Below, piece by piece: positions 24,991-33,619 of a DNA stretch of 64,000 nucleotides. Source of the stretch: Mycobacterium sp. ACS1612 (GTDB lineage Bacteria; Actinomycetota; Actinomycetes; Mycobacteriales; Mycobacteriaceae). The stretch is taken from NCBI RefSeq assembly GCF_001667505.1, contig NZ_LZHZ01000048.1, positions 1 to 64,000 of the forward strand. Reading direction: 5' to 3'. Made by a program: the position numbers and the translations under genes. Below the pieces are notes generated by a model. The model searched no databases, was not told the origin of the DNA, and saw only the letters and a program-made list of their open reading frames with translations. Within the stretch, counting starts at the first letter, position 1; each line of letters starts with the position of its first letter.

Positions 24991-26216
24991 GTCACCTCCA
25001 GTGATTTCAGACCGTAGATGAAGTGAAACGACCGGAACGGCACCTCGGCGAAGTCTTCGGCCAGCGCCAGCGACGGGAACCGGCGCAGCAGCGCGGGAAA
25101 CGCGATCCGCATCTCCATCCGCGCAAGCGGGGCGCCGAGGCAGTGGTGCACACCGTGGCCGAACGCCAGGTGCCCCGGTGCGCCGCGGGCGATGTCGAGC
25201 ACCTCCGGCGCATCGATGAAGTCCGGATCGCGGTTGCCCGACGGCAGCGACACGAACACCAATTCGCCCGCCGGAATGGGCACACCCGCTATCTCGACGT
25301 CGGTGGTGGTGATCCTCGGGATCGCGCTGTGCACAATCGACAGCCAGCGCAGCAGTTCCTCGATCGCGGGTCCGACCGCATCGGGGTCGTCGCGGACGGC
25401 GGCCAATTGCTCGGGATGCCGCAGCAGCGCCAGTGTGCCGAGACCGAGCATGTTCGACGTCGTCTCGTGCCCGGCGAGCAGCAACAGGCTTGCGATGCCG
25501 ATGAGTTCGTCGTCGGTCAACTCGTCGCCGTGCTCGCGCGCCAGCATGCCGAGGATGTCGTCGCCGGGTGCTCGCCGCGCCCGCTGGACCAGTGACCCCA
25601 TGTACTCGCGGCCGCGCCGCACCAGCTCGAGGCGCTCGGCGATGGGAATCGAGAGATCCAACTGGCGCGCGCTGCGGCGTTGGAAGTCGTCGCGGTCGTC
25701 GTAGGGCACGCCGAGCAGCTCACAGATCACCAGAGAGGGGATCGGCAACGCGAAGTTGGCCACCAAATCCGTTGGCGGTTCGGCTTTCTCCATCGAGTCG
25801 AGCTGCGCTTCGACGATCTCGACGATGCGCGGTTCCAGCCGCTTCATCCGGCGGATGGTGAATTCGGAGGTGAGCATGCGGCGCAGCCGCTGGTGTTCTG
25901 GCGGGTCGAGGCCCAGCAGGTTGCCCGCGCGTGAGCTGGCCTGCTCCTCCTCCGACACCGGTGGCGCGCCGGGGATGACGAAACCCGGCGGCCGACCGTT
26001 GGAGAACCGCTCGTGATCCGACAGCACCGCCTTGATGTCTTCGTGCCGGGTGACCAGGTAAACGGTCATGCCGAACGAGTTGGTGGCCGTGCGCACACCG
26101 GTGCTCTCGCGGATCTCCCGCAGGGCGGGCGTCGGATCGAAGCCGACCCGCCGCATGTGCAGCGGAGGCAGTTGGGTTGCTTCGCCGTCGCGGAGCGCGG
26201 CATCGGAGGAAGCCAT
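24984..26216 (-). CDS. Cytochrome P450, 410 aa
   Basis: A soluble bacterial P450. The I-helix oxygen-binding motif is LLLLAGHETTSN, the K-helix ExxR is in AIEELLRWL, and the heme loop FGHGVHHCLGAPLAR places the thiolate Cys at 359. It monooxygenates an unknown substrate using the ferredoxin encoded just downstream. The family looks CYP105/CYP107-like rather than sterol-type, but a CYP number needs an alignment. TAGCGT (complement of 26223-26228) lies 6 nt before ATG 26216, so a leaderless transcript may start here even though the hydrolase gene lies just upstream on the same strand. Confidence 0.95.
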   Translation of the reverse strand: MASSDAALRDGEATQLPPLHMRRVGFDPTPALREIRESTGVRTATNSFGMTVYLVTRHEDIKAVLSDHERFSNGRPPGFVIPGAPPVSEEEQASSRAGNLLGLDPPEHQRLRRMLTSEFTIRRMKRLEPRIVEIVEAQLDSMEKAEPPTDLVANFALPIPSLVICELLGVPYDDRDDFQRRSARQLDLSIPIAERLELVRRGREYMGSLVQRARRAPGDDILGMLAREHGDELTDDELIGIASLLLLAGHETTSNMLGLGTLALLRHPEQLAAVRDDPDAVGPAIEELLRWLSIVHSAIPRITTTDVEIAGVPIPAGELVFVSLPSGNRDPDFIDAPEVLDIARGAPGHLAFGHGVHHCLGAPLARMEMRIAFPALLRRFPSLALAEDFAEVPFRSFHFIYGLKSLEVTW

Positions 26217-26225
26217 GTAACGACG

Positions 26226-27032
26226 CTACCCGCCGGTGACAAACTCCTCGATCAGCTTGTTGACGGCGGCCGGGTCCTCCATCGCGGCCAGGTGTGCCAC
26301 CCCGTCCAGCACCTCAGCCGCCGCGCCTGGGATCGCCTCGGCCATCGCCGTTGTCTCCTGCACGGGAAACGTCGCATCCTCGGCGCCCGCGACCACGAGC
26401 ACGGGCGTCTTCACCTTTCCCAGCAGTGCGCGCTGATCCGGTCGCAACGGCACCACGCTGCGAACCGCCCAGCTACCCGACCGGAGGTCGACCCGCTGCA
26501 CCGTTTCGCGCACGGACGCCACGACATCGGGACGGGTGCGAAACGTCGTCGGGCCGAGGAACGCCTTGAGCACCGAAGCGGTCAGAGGCGGGCGGATGCC
26601 GCCGAGCAGGCCCGCCATCCCCAGCAGGAAGTTGTATTCGATCTTCTGCATGATGCCCGCGGGCGATGCCGTGCAGTTCATCAGCACCGCGTTGCCGATG
26701 CGATCGGGATAGTTGGCCGCGAACGTGCCGCCGATCATGCCGCCCCAGGAATTTCCGACGAAATGTGTGCGCTTGACTCCCAGGTCGTCGAGGATGTCGG
26801 CGATACAGCGCGCACATTCATCGAAAGTGAATGTCGCCGTGAGCTTCTCGCTCTCGCCGAAGCCCGGCGGATCGACGAGGATCACCTGATGGTCGGCTTC
26901 GAAGTGCTCCGCTTGGGCCGCCCACATGTCGCCCGTCATCAGCAGACTGGGCCAGAACAGCATCGGCTCACCGCTGCCGCTGGTGCGGACGTGCACCTTC
27001 CCCAGCACGGTGTCGACCTCGCGTCTCTCCAT
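26226..27032 (-). CDS. Alpha/beta-hydrolase, 268 aa
   Basis: A classical alpha/beta-hydrolase. The nucleophile elbow is GNSWGG (Ser near residue 97), the oxyanion region follows WPSLLMTGDMW, the acid Asp is near LVVAGAEDATFP and the base His in LDGVAHLAAMEDP. It resembles meta-cleavage product hydrolases and haloperoxidase-like esterases. TACGGT (complement of 27040-27045) lies 7 nt before ATG 27032, favouring a leaderless start there; GTG 27041 would add three residues. The 5' end overlaps the 3' end of the MMPL gene by 65 bp. Confidence 0.9.
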   Translation of the reverse strand: MERREVDTVLGKVHVRTSGSGEPMLFWPSLLMTGDMWAAQAEHFEADHQVILVDPPGFGESEKLTATFTFDECARCIADILDDLGVKRTHFVGNSWGGMIGGTFAANYPDRIGNAVLMNCTASPAGIMQKIEYNFLLGMAGLLGGIRPPLTASVLKAFLGPTTFRTRPDVVASVRETVQRVDLRSGSWAVRSVVPLRPDQRALLGKVKTPVLVVAGAEDATFPVQETTAMAEAIPGAAAEVLDGVAHLAAMEDPAAVNKLIEEFVTGG

Positions 27033-29025
27033 TCGTCGCACCGTAGTCCCCGCGCAGCGCCGGCCACCAGATGCGGGGCCCGATCAATGTGAACAGCGCG
27101 GGAATGATCACCGTGCGAACGACGAACGTGTCCAACAGGATGCCCAGTCCAACGATGATGCCGATCTGTGTCAGCACGATCAGCGGTAGCACACCGAGCA
27201 CGCAGAACACCGCGGCGAGCACGATGCCTGCACTGGTGATGACAGCGCCGGTCGCCGACACCGCGCGCACGATGCCACCGCGCGTGCCGTGTTCCGGCGT
27301 CTCCTCGCGCGCCCTGGTGATCAAGAAGATCGTGTAGTCCACGCCAAGTGCCACCAGGAACAGGAACGCGAACAGCGGCGCGGTGTTGTCCAACGCCGGG
27401 AAGCCGAACACGTGCACGCTGGCCCAGCCGCCGAGACCGAGGGCCGCCAGCGCGCTCAACACGGTCACCGCGACCAGAACCATGGGCGCCAACGCTGAGC
27501 GCAGAAGCACGTAGAGCACGATCAGCACCACCGCCAGGATCATCGGGATGATCACCATCCTGTCCCGCGCGGCAGTGGCGCTTGCGTCTCTGGCCTGCGC
27601 GTCGGATCCGCCGACAAGCACGTCGTCGTCGACCGTATGCGTCGAATCACGCAGCGCATCAATGGTTTTGAACGCCTCGCCCGACGCGGGATCGGCATCC
27701 AGCACCACAGACCATTGGGTCAGCCCGCCCGGTGACTGGCCCGCCTGCGTAGCGGACACGACCCCCGGCGTGTCGGTGATCGCGCGCTGGATTTCGGCCG
27801 CGCGGGCGGTCGGCCCGATGACACGGGTGGGGTCGGTCAGCCCGCTCGGGAAGTGCGCCGCCAAGGTCTGGTAGCCGCTGACCGATTCGGCCTTCACCCG
27901 GAACTGTTCGGTCTGCGACAAGCCCGTCGGCGTGGAAAGCAGACCGGTACACAACAGGGCGAGCGCCGCGATCGCCACCGTCGCGACGACGGCGGGCCGA
28001 CGCGCCACCGCATCCGCAATGCGGTGCCAGACGCCGGTTTCGGTGAGCGCCTCCGAACCCACGCGCGGAATGAACGGCCAGAACAACCTCTTACCGAACA
28101 CGCCGAGCAGCGGCGGCAGCACCACCAGCACGTACACGGCGGCGACCACCAGGCCCGCCGCCGCCTGCACACCGAGGCTGCGGGTGCTCGGCGACGAGGC
28201 GAACAACAACGTGAGCAGAGCGAGGACCACCGTCGCGTTGCTCGCGATGATCGCGGGTCCGGCCCTGCGCACCGCCACCGAGAGTGCTGAGCGGTGATTG
28301 TCGGTGCGCCCCAGCTCTTCTCGATAGCGTGAAATGAGCAGCAGCGCGTAATTGGTTCCCGCGCCGAACACCAGCACACTGGTGATGCCGGACGTCGACC
28401 CGTCGGGCTGCATGCCCACCGCGTCGGCGATCGCGGTGCCCACCACCGCAGCGACGCGATCGGCCAGGCCGATCACCGCAAGCGGCACCAACCACAACAC
28501 CGGCGAGCGGTAGGTGACGATCAGCAACAGCGCGACCACCGCCGCCGTCACCGCCAGCAGCGTGACGTTGGCGCCCGAGAACGAATTCGCGATGTCCGCG
28601 CCGAACGCCGGTCCGCCCGTCACCTCGACGCGCAGATCGGCGGGCACATCACGAGACACCTTGTCCCGCACCGACTCCACCGCGTCGTTGAGCGCGAACC
28701 CGGACAGTTTGGCGTCCATCGGAATGGCGGTCAGCGCGGCCATGCGGTCCTCGGACACCTGAAGCGGGCCCTGCTTGACCGCCGCCAGGTCCGCCTCGGT
28801 CAGCGGCGCGCCGTCGCGACGGCTGACGACGACGATCGCAGGTGCCTTGTCGCCGCCGGGGAATTGAGCACGCTGCGCATCGGCGCGTGTGGACTCGGCG
28901 CTGGCCGGTACTCCTACCGGTGATTGCTGGTTGGAGTCGCCTCCGCCGAGCAGGGCCATCAGGACGCCGGACACCGCCACCACGAGAAGCGCCCATATCC
29001 AGGACAAGCGGTGCGACAGGGACAC
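26968..29025 (-). CDS. MMPL-family RND transporter, 685 aa
   Basis: The protein has the RND/MMPL duplicated layout: one N-terminal helix, an external domain (about 45-165), a block of five to six helices (about 170-330), a second external domain (about 370-500) and a final helix block (about 510-660). The SVLVFGAGTNYALLLISRYREEL motif in the first block and LVALGVDYTIFLITRAREE in the second carry the GxxxDY-like proton-relay signature; the first copy has TNY in place of DY. At 685 residues it is of the shorter YdfJ-like class, exporting lipids or drugs. The MarR gene is divergent across a 63-bp promoter region with an operator-like palindrome. Confidence 0.92.
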   Translation of the reverse strand: MSLSHRLSWIWALLVVAVSGVLMALLGGGDSNQQSPVGVPASAESTRADAQRAQFPGGDKAPAIVVVSRRDGAPLTEADLAAVKQGPLQVSEDRMAALTAIPMDAKLSGFALNDAVESVRDKVSRDVPADLRVEVTGGPAFGADIANSFSGANVTLLAVTAAVVALLLIVTYRSPVLWLVPLAVIGLADRVAAVVGTAIADAVGMQPDGSTSGITSVLVFGAGTNYALLLISRYREELGRTDNHRSALSVAVRRAGPAIIASNATVVLALLTLLFASSPSTRSLGVQAAAGLVVAAVYVLVVLPPLLGVFGKRLFWPFIPRVGSEALTETGVWHRIADAVARRPAVVATVAIAALALLCTGLLSTPTGLSQTEQFRVKAESVSGYQTLAAHFPSGLTDPTRVIGPTARAAEIQRAITDTPGVVSATQAGQSPGGLTQWSVVLDADPASGEAFKTIDALRDSTHTVDDDVLVGGSDAQARDASATAARDRMVIIPMILAVVLIVLYVLLRSALAPMVLVAVTVLSALAALGLGGWASVHVFGFPALDNTAPLFAFLFLVALGVDYTIFLITRAREETPEHGTRGGIVRAVSATGAVITSAGIVLAAVFCVLGVLPLIVLTQIGIIVGLGILLDTFVVRTVIIPALFTLIGPRIWWPALRGDYGATNGETRGRHRAGEGARPHQRQR

Positions 29026-29088
29026 GCCCCCAATATCTCAGAAACTTAATAATTAAGCAAATTAACTGAATGCGGCTATGCTGGGGCC
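29026..29088. promoter_or_regulatory. Divergent MMPL/MarR promoter with MarR-type palindrome
   Basis: The inverted repeat CTTAA-TAA-TTAAG lies at 29045-29057 in an AT-rich patch unusual for this genome. TATGCT at 29077-29082 ends 6 nt before ATG 29089 of the MarR gene, so that mRNA is probably leaderless, and the palindrome overlaps its -35 region (about 29053-29058). The same palindrome is about 20-32 nt from the MMPL start codon. Binding by the MarR protein is inferred. Confidence 0.6.
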
Positions 29089-29571
29089 ATGCCGAACCCC
29101 GCCCGCAGCGCCCTGGAATCGGTGATCGCCGCGGACGTCCGGGCGATGACGGCCGAGTCGGATCGAATCGGCAAGCACTTCGCAGGCCGACATCAGGTGG
29201 CGGCCAACGACTTTCGCGCGCTGCTGCACATCGTGGTGGCGGAGAACGCCGGAACGCCGCTGACCGCGGGTGAGCTGAGGCAGCAGATGGGGGTGTCGGG
29301 CGCCGCCATCACGTATCTCGTGGAGCGGATGATCGCGTCCGGTCACGTCCGCCGCGACTCCGATCCGGCCGACAGGCGCAAGGTGCTCCTGCGGGTGGCC
29401 GACCACGGCATGGACGTCGCGCGCGGTTTCTTCACTCCGCTCGGCGAGCACACCCGGCGCGCGCTGGCCGACATTCCCGACGCTGACCTCGCGGCGGCGC
29501 ACCGCACCTTCACCGCGGTGATCGACGCGATGCGGGCCTTCCGCACCGAACTCGACGCTAGCCCCGGTTGA
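29089..29571 (+). CDS. MarR-family transcriptional regulator, 160 aa
   Basis: A winged helix regulator with the MarR core: a dimerisation helix, ADFRALLHIV-like segment, the recognition helix region LRQQMGVSGAAITYLVERMIASGHV, and a wing with RRDSDPADRRKVLLRV (the DxRxxx signature). It is divergent from the MMPL transporter gene and is the likely local repressor of that pump and of itself. The inducer is unknown. Its 3' end overlaps that of the convergent antiporter gene by 14 bp. Confidence 0.92.
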   Translation: MPNPARSALESVIAADVRAMTAESDRIGKHFAGRHQVAANDFRALLHIVVAENAGTPLTAGELRQQMGVSGAAITYLVERMIASGHVRRDSDPADRRKVLLRVADHGMDVARGFFTPLGEHTRRALADIPDADLAAAHRTFTAVIDAMRAFRTELDASPG

Positions 29572-31147
29572 GCGTCGCCTCCTCGAGGTCCAACCCGCGC
29601 AACACTTCCCGCAACACTTCGTCGTCGATGCGTCCGCTGTCCCGTTCGGCGATGAAGGTCGCGCGTTCGGCCGCCAACATCTCCAAGCGCAGCCGACGGA
29701 ACGCCGCCGCGGGGCTCTCGCCGATCTCGTCGGCGTCGCGGCCCAACCGCTCCCAAGCCGAGTTGCGTCTGCGAGTGTTCCAGCTGCGCAACACTTCTGC
29801 GGCCCGCTGATGGACATCCGTGACCTCCTCTTCGGCCAGCAGCTGATCGAGTCGCTCCTCGGCCGCCCGCGCCGCCTTGTCCTGTGCACCTGCGGTGGCG
29901 ATCGCATCGGCGCGGGCGTCGTCACCCTGCACGCCGAGCCGGCGGATCAGCCACGGCAGCGTCAGCCCGTGCAGCAGCAAGGTGCCGATCACCACGACGA
30001 AGGTCAGGAACACCAGTTGCGGCCTGCCCGGGAACGGGTCGCCCGACAGTGTCATCAGCGGCACGCCGAACGCGGCGGCCAGCGACACCACCCCGCGCAT
30101 GCCCGCCCACGCGACGACGAACACCTGCGCGGGGGTCGGTGCGGGCCCGCGCTCGCGGGCACGGGGCGAAAGCAGCCGGGGCAGGTACGCGAAGACGAAC
30201 ACCCACGCGATACGGACTCCGATCACCGTCGCCAGCACCGCGATCGACGAGATCGCGATGACCGATGCGGTGATGCCCTTCAGCTCACCGACCACGGTGG
30301 GCAACTGCAGACCGATCAGCAGGAATGCGAACGATTCCAGGATCAATGTCAGCGCCCGCCACACCGCTTGGTCCTGAAGTCGGGTGGCGTAACCGGCCCT
30401 GGTGGATTTCTGGCCCAGCATCAACGCGGCCACCACGACCGCCAGCACGCCCGAGCCGTGAATCTCCTCGGCGGTCAGATAGATGACGAACGGCGCCACC
30501 AGCCCGATGGCGCTTTCCACCAGCGGATCGTCGAGCCGCCACCGGACGAACGAGGTGATCGCGCCCAACGCCACGCCGACCACGACGCCGCCCGCGGCCG
30601 CCAGCGCGAACGTCGTCAACCCGCTTCGCCACGTCGCCGCGGTGCCGATCGCCGCGGCCAACGACACCTTGTAGGCGGTCAACGCCGTCGCATCGTTGAG
30701 CAGGCTCTCGCCGCCCAGCAGCGTCATCACCTGCCGCGGCAGCCCGAGCCTGCGGCCGACCGCCGTCGCGGACACCGCATCGGGCGGCGCCACGATCGCC
30801 CCCAGCGTCAACGCGGCGGCGACCGTCAGCTCCGGCGCGACGTGGTAGGCCACGACGCCCACCGCGAGCGTCGTCGCCAGTGGCAACCCGACGGCGAGCA
30901 GCCCGATCGGCCCGATGTTGCGGCGCAGCGCGTGGTAGCTGCTTTCCAGCCCGGCCGACCACAGCAGCGGCGGCAGCAGCACATAAAGCACAAGTTCGGG
31001 GTCGAGTTCGATCTGTTTGAAACCGGGAATCAGGCCTGCCAGCAGTCCGGCCACCACCAGCGCCAGCGGCGCAGACACGTCGTAGCGCCTGGCCACCGCT
31101 GACAACAGGACGGACACGACGAGGACCGCCAGCAGTGAGGCACCCAC
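29558..31147 (-). CDS. CPA1-family Na+/H+ antiporter (NhaP/YjcE type), 529 aa
   Basis: About 12 hydrophobic helices span residues 1-405. The conserved ALTLGAIVAPPDAVSATAV segment (about 91-109) and GGESLLNDATALTAY (about 126-140), with the Asp and Asn-Asp of the ion site, mark a CPA1 exchanger. A hydrophilic helical tail of about 115 residues with many Glu, Arg and Ala follows and is probably cytoplasmic and regulatory. From memory it is similar to Rv2287 (yjcE). GTG 31147 has a GGGAGG ribosome site. The UBP zinc finger gene begins divergently 60 bp away. Confidence 0.92.
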   Translation of the reverse strand: MGASLLAVLVVSVLLSAVARRYDVSAPLALVVAGLLAGLIPGFKQIELDPELVLYVLLPPLLWSAGLESSYHALRRNIGPIGLLAVGLPLATTLAVGVVAYHVAPELTVAAALTLGAIVAPPDAVSATAVGRRLGLPRQVMTLLGGESLLNDATALTAYKVSLAAAIGTAATWRSGLTTFALAAAGGVVVGVALGAITSFVRWRLDDPLVESAIGLVAPFVIYLTAEEIHGSGVLAVVVAALMLGQKSTRAGYATRLQDQAVWRALTLILESFAFLLIGLQLPTVVGELKGITASVIAISSIAVLATVIGVRIAWVFVFAYLPRLLSPRARERGPAPTPAQVFVVAWAGMRGVVSLAAAFGVPLMTLSGDPFPGRPQLVFLTFVVVIGTLLLHGLTLPWLIRRLGVQGDDARADAIATAGAQDKAARAAEERLDQLLAEEEVTDVHQRAAEVLRSWNTRRRNSAWERLGRDADEIGESPAAAFRRLRLEMLAAERATFIAERDSGRIDDEVLREVLRGLDLEEATLNRG

Positions 31148-31207
31148 CTGCCCAACCTCCCTTGCGTCCGAAGCCGCCGCGGCTGCGGCTCCGTATTCTT
31201 GGTCAAC

Positions 31208-31525
31208 ATGCTGAGGAGATCACGCCGGAGCGATACCGGCTCGACGACGGTCCCCGATACATGCGAACACCTGGCTGCCAGCGCGCAATCCCCGGCCGAC
31301 CCGGAACCGCTCACTCCCGGCAAATGCCAAGACTGCGAACGGCTCGGAGAGAACACATGGGCGCACCTGCGTATGTGCCTGACATGCGGTCACGTCGGCT
31401 GCTGCGACTCGAGCCCACATCAGCATGCGAGCGAACACTTCCGCGCCACCGGCCATCCGGTGATGCGCTCCGCCGAGCCGGGCGAGGACTGGCGGTGGTG
31501 TCACATCGACGTCCGGCTGGGCTGA
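31208..31525 (+). CDS. UBP-type zinc finger protein, 105 aa
   Basis: The protein carries a ZnF-UBP domain: CEHL near residue 19, CQDCERLG, then CLTCGHVGCCDSS and a paired-His stretch HQHASEHFRATGHPV. In eukaryotes this fold binds the free C terminus of ubiquitin; the bacterial copies have no ubiquitin to bind and their role is unknown. It lies divergently next to a CPA1 Na+/H+ antiporter; I recall that in other bacteria this finger can be fused to such antiporters, which suggests a shared function. TATTCT at 31194-31199 lies 8 nt before ATG 31208, supporting a leaderless start; a TTG nine bases upstream is an alternative. Confidence 0.85.
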   Translation: MLRRSRRSDTGSTTVPDTCEHLAASAQSPADPEPLTPGKCQDCERLGENTWAHLRMCLTCGHVGCCDSSPHQHASEHFRATGHPVMRSAEPGEDWRWCHIDVRLG

Positions 31526-31549
31526 GCATCTGGCAGGCTGGGACCCGCG

Positions 31550-32755
31550 ATGAGTGAAACAACGGGAGAGGCCCGGCCGGCAGGATCCACCGTGATGCTG
31601 CTGGGGTCCGGGGAGCTGAGCCGGGAGTTGGCGCTCGCCTTTCAGCGGCTGGGCGCCGACGTCATCGCAGTCGACCGGTACGCCGACGCTCCCGCGCACG
31701 GCGTCGCCGACCGCGCCGCCGTGGTGAAGATGACCGACGCCGAGGCGCTGACCGCGCTCATCGAGAAGGAGAAGCCCCGCTACATCGTGGCCGAGTCGGG
31801 GTTGATCGCCGCCGACGCGTTGATCGCCGTCGCCGAGGGCGATGGTATCGAGGTCTTCCCGACGCCGCGCAGCACACGGCTGTCGATGGATCGGGAGGGC
31901 CTGCGCAGGCTGGCCGCCGACGAACTCGGCCTGCCCACCGCGCCGTTCTGGTTCGCCGGTTCGGTCGAGGAGTTGACCGCGGTCGCCGAGCACGCGGGGT
32001 TCCCGTTGGTGGTCAAGCCGATCGCCGCGCCGCCGGGTGAGGGTCAGTCGGTGCTGGTGCGCACCGAGGACGTGGCGGCCGCATGGCACCGGGCCATCGC
32101 CGCAGGGCACATCCCCCACAACCGGGTGATGGCCGAGACGGTGGTCGAGGTCGACTTCGAGGTCACGCTGCTGACGGTCCGCACCTACGGGCCCGCGGGG
32201 CCTGCGGTGTACTTCTGCGAGCCGATCGGTCACCACCAGGCTGAGGGCGACGTGCTGGAGTCCTGGCAGCCGCAGCAGATGTCCCCGGCGGCGCTCGACG
32301 CGGCGAAGTCGGTCGCCGCCCGCATCGTCAACTCCCTTGGCGGCCGCGGCGTGTTCGGGGTGGAACTGCTCGTGCGCGGCGACGAGGTGTATTTCGCCGA
32401 CGTCCGGCCGCGGCCCTACGACAGCGGTCTGGTGACCCTTCGCTCACAACGACTTTCGCAGTTCGAGTTGCACGCGCGCGCGATCCTCGGGCTTTCCGTG
32501 GACACGATCATGATCTCGCCCGCCGCGGCGGAGGTTAGCTACGCGGGTGCGGAGTCGACCGTTTCGGCCGGGGTGGACATGCACGTTGTCGCCGAGGCGT
32601 TGGCGGTCGCGGAGAGCGACGTGCGGTTGTTCGACCGGCCCGATGAAACCGACGGGCGCCGCCGGTTGGGGGTGGCGCTGGCTACCGCACCGGATCCGAT
32701 CGTCGCGCGGGACCGGGCCCGCCGGGTGTCGGCGGCCCTGCGCAAACTCTGGTGA
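31550..32755 (+). CDS. purT: Formate-dependent GAR transformylase PurT, 401 aa
   Basis: PurT makes formylglycinamide ribonucleotide from GAR, formate and ATP, an alternative to the folate-dependent PurN in purine synthesis. It is an ATP-grasp enzyme: the N-terminal pre-ATP-grasp motif LLGSGELSRELALAFQRLG (about residues 17-35) is a PurT/PurK hallmark, followed by ATP-grasp segments (FPLVVKPIAAPPGEGQSVL, GVFGVELLVRGDEVYFADVRPRPYDSG). Length is as expected. The stop overlaps the next start (GTGA). Confidence 0.96.
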   Translation: MSETTGEARPAGSTVMLLGSGELSRELALAFQRLGADVIAVDRYADAPAHGVADRAAVVKMTDAEALTALIEKEKPRYIVAESGLIAADALIAVAEGDGIEVFPTPRSTRLSMDREGLRRLAADELGLPTAPFWFAGSVEELTAVAEHAGFPLVVKPIAAPPGEGQSVLVRTEDVAAAWHRAIAAGHIPHNRVMAETVVEVDFEVTLLTVRTYGPAGPAVYFCEPIGHHQAEGDVLESWQPQQMSPAALDAAKSVAARIVNSLGGRGVFGVELLVRGDEVYFADVRPRPYDSGLVTLRSQRLSQFELHARAILGLSVDTIMISPAAAEVSYAGAESTVSAGVDMHVVAEALAVAESDVRLFDRPDETDGRRRLGVALATAPDPIVARDRARRVSAALRKLW

Positions 32756-33186
32756 CCGAACCAGAAGACCGCCCCACGATGGCGCCGTTCCTTGGCGCGT
32801 TGGCTGTCATTGTGCTCGTGGTGAGCGCAATCTGGCTGTTCAACCTCTTCGGCGCCAACGATCCGCCCCCCGATCAGCTCGTCGGCCGCGCCGCGGTCGG
32901 CCAGAACGACGCGCTGCAGCGGCAGAACTACGCCGACTTCCGCGCCTACACCTGCCGGGAACACCAGGGTGCCGAAGCCGATATTCTTGCCCGACAACGG
33001 GATTCGGTGGCCAAGCGGGGCGAAAGGTTCGTCGACGACGTCGCCGAGGTCAAGGTCGACGGCGACCGCGCGACCGCGCGGGTGACCTATCATTTCGACA
33101 AGGCCCCGGATGCGAAAACCGGTGTCGAGATGACGTTCGCGCGCGAGGACGGAGCATGGAAGGTCTGTTCAACCGGTCCCAGCTAG
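32752..33186 (+). CDS. Membrane-anchored NTF2-like protein, 144 aa
   Basis: A short acidic N terminus, one transmembrane helix (about residues 13-33, FLGALAVIVLVVSAIWLFNLF) and an external domain of about 105 residues with a DFRAYTCREH motif and a closing W-K-V-C. The two cysteines likely form a disulfide, as in DUF4878 proteins. The same plan is seen in the longer protein at 17538-18329, so the two are probably paralogues. It is coupled to purT by a GTGA overlap. Function unknown. Confidence 0.8.
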   Translation: MTEPEDRPTMAPFLGALAVIVLVVSAIWLFNLFGANDPPPDQLVGRAAVGQNDALQRQNYADFRAYTCREHQGAEADILARQRDSVAKRGERFVDDVAEVKVDGDRATARVTYHFDKAPDAKTGVEMTFAREDGAWKVCSTGPS

Positions 33187-33205
33187 CTGTGGAAGACTTC
33201 CGAAG

Positions 33206-33619
33206 ATGACCTATGCCGGAGACATCACGCCTGAACAGGCGTGGAAGCTGCTGGCCGACAATCCGGAGGCGGTGCTGGTCGACTGCCGCACGGACGCCGA
33301 GTGGCGCTTCGTCGGGGTGGCGGATCTGTCCACACTGGGCCGCGACGTCGTCTACGTCGAGTGGAACCGCACCGACGGCAAGCACAACGACAACTTCGTC
33401 GAGGATCTGAAGGCCGCGGGTGTGACCCCGGGGGACCGTCCGGTGGTGTTCCTGTGTCGGTCCGGCAACCGGTCGATCGGCGCCGCCGAGGCCGCGACCG
33501 AGGCCGGTATCGCCCCGTCCTACAACGTGCTCGACGGGTTCGAGGGCAACCTCGACGAACAGGGACATCGCGGCGGAAGTGGATGGAAATCCGTCGGATT
33601 GCCTTGGAAACAATCATGA
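33206..33619 (+). CDS. Rhodanese-like sulfurtransferase domain protein, 137 aa
   Basis: A single rhodanese domain. The active-site loop is FLCRSGNRSIGA with the persulfide-forming Cys at residue 84. The N-terminal segment AWKLLADNPEAVLVDCRTDAEW is typical. Its stop overlaps the metZ start (ATGA), so both are made together. This fits a role in supplying or detoxifying sulfane sulfur around O-succinylhomoserine sulfhydrylation. From memory it is Rv0390. Confidence 0.93.
   Translation: MTYAGDITPEQAWKLLADNPEAVLVDCRTDAEWRFVGVADLSTLGRDVVYVEWNRTDGKHNDNFVEDLKAAGVTPGDRPVVFLCRSGNRSIGAAEAATEAGIAPSYNVLDGFEGNLDEQGHRGGSGWKSVGLPWKQS

Noticed and set aside
29810..31102. A 430-codon plus-strand frame opposite the CPA1 antiporter
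   Set aside because: The product is an Arg/Gln/His-rich low-complexity shadow of a clear antiporter gene, with no start signal.
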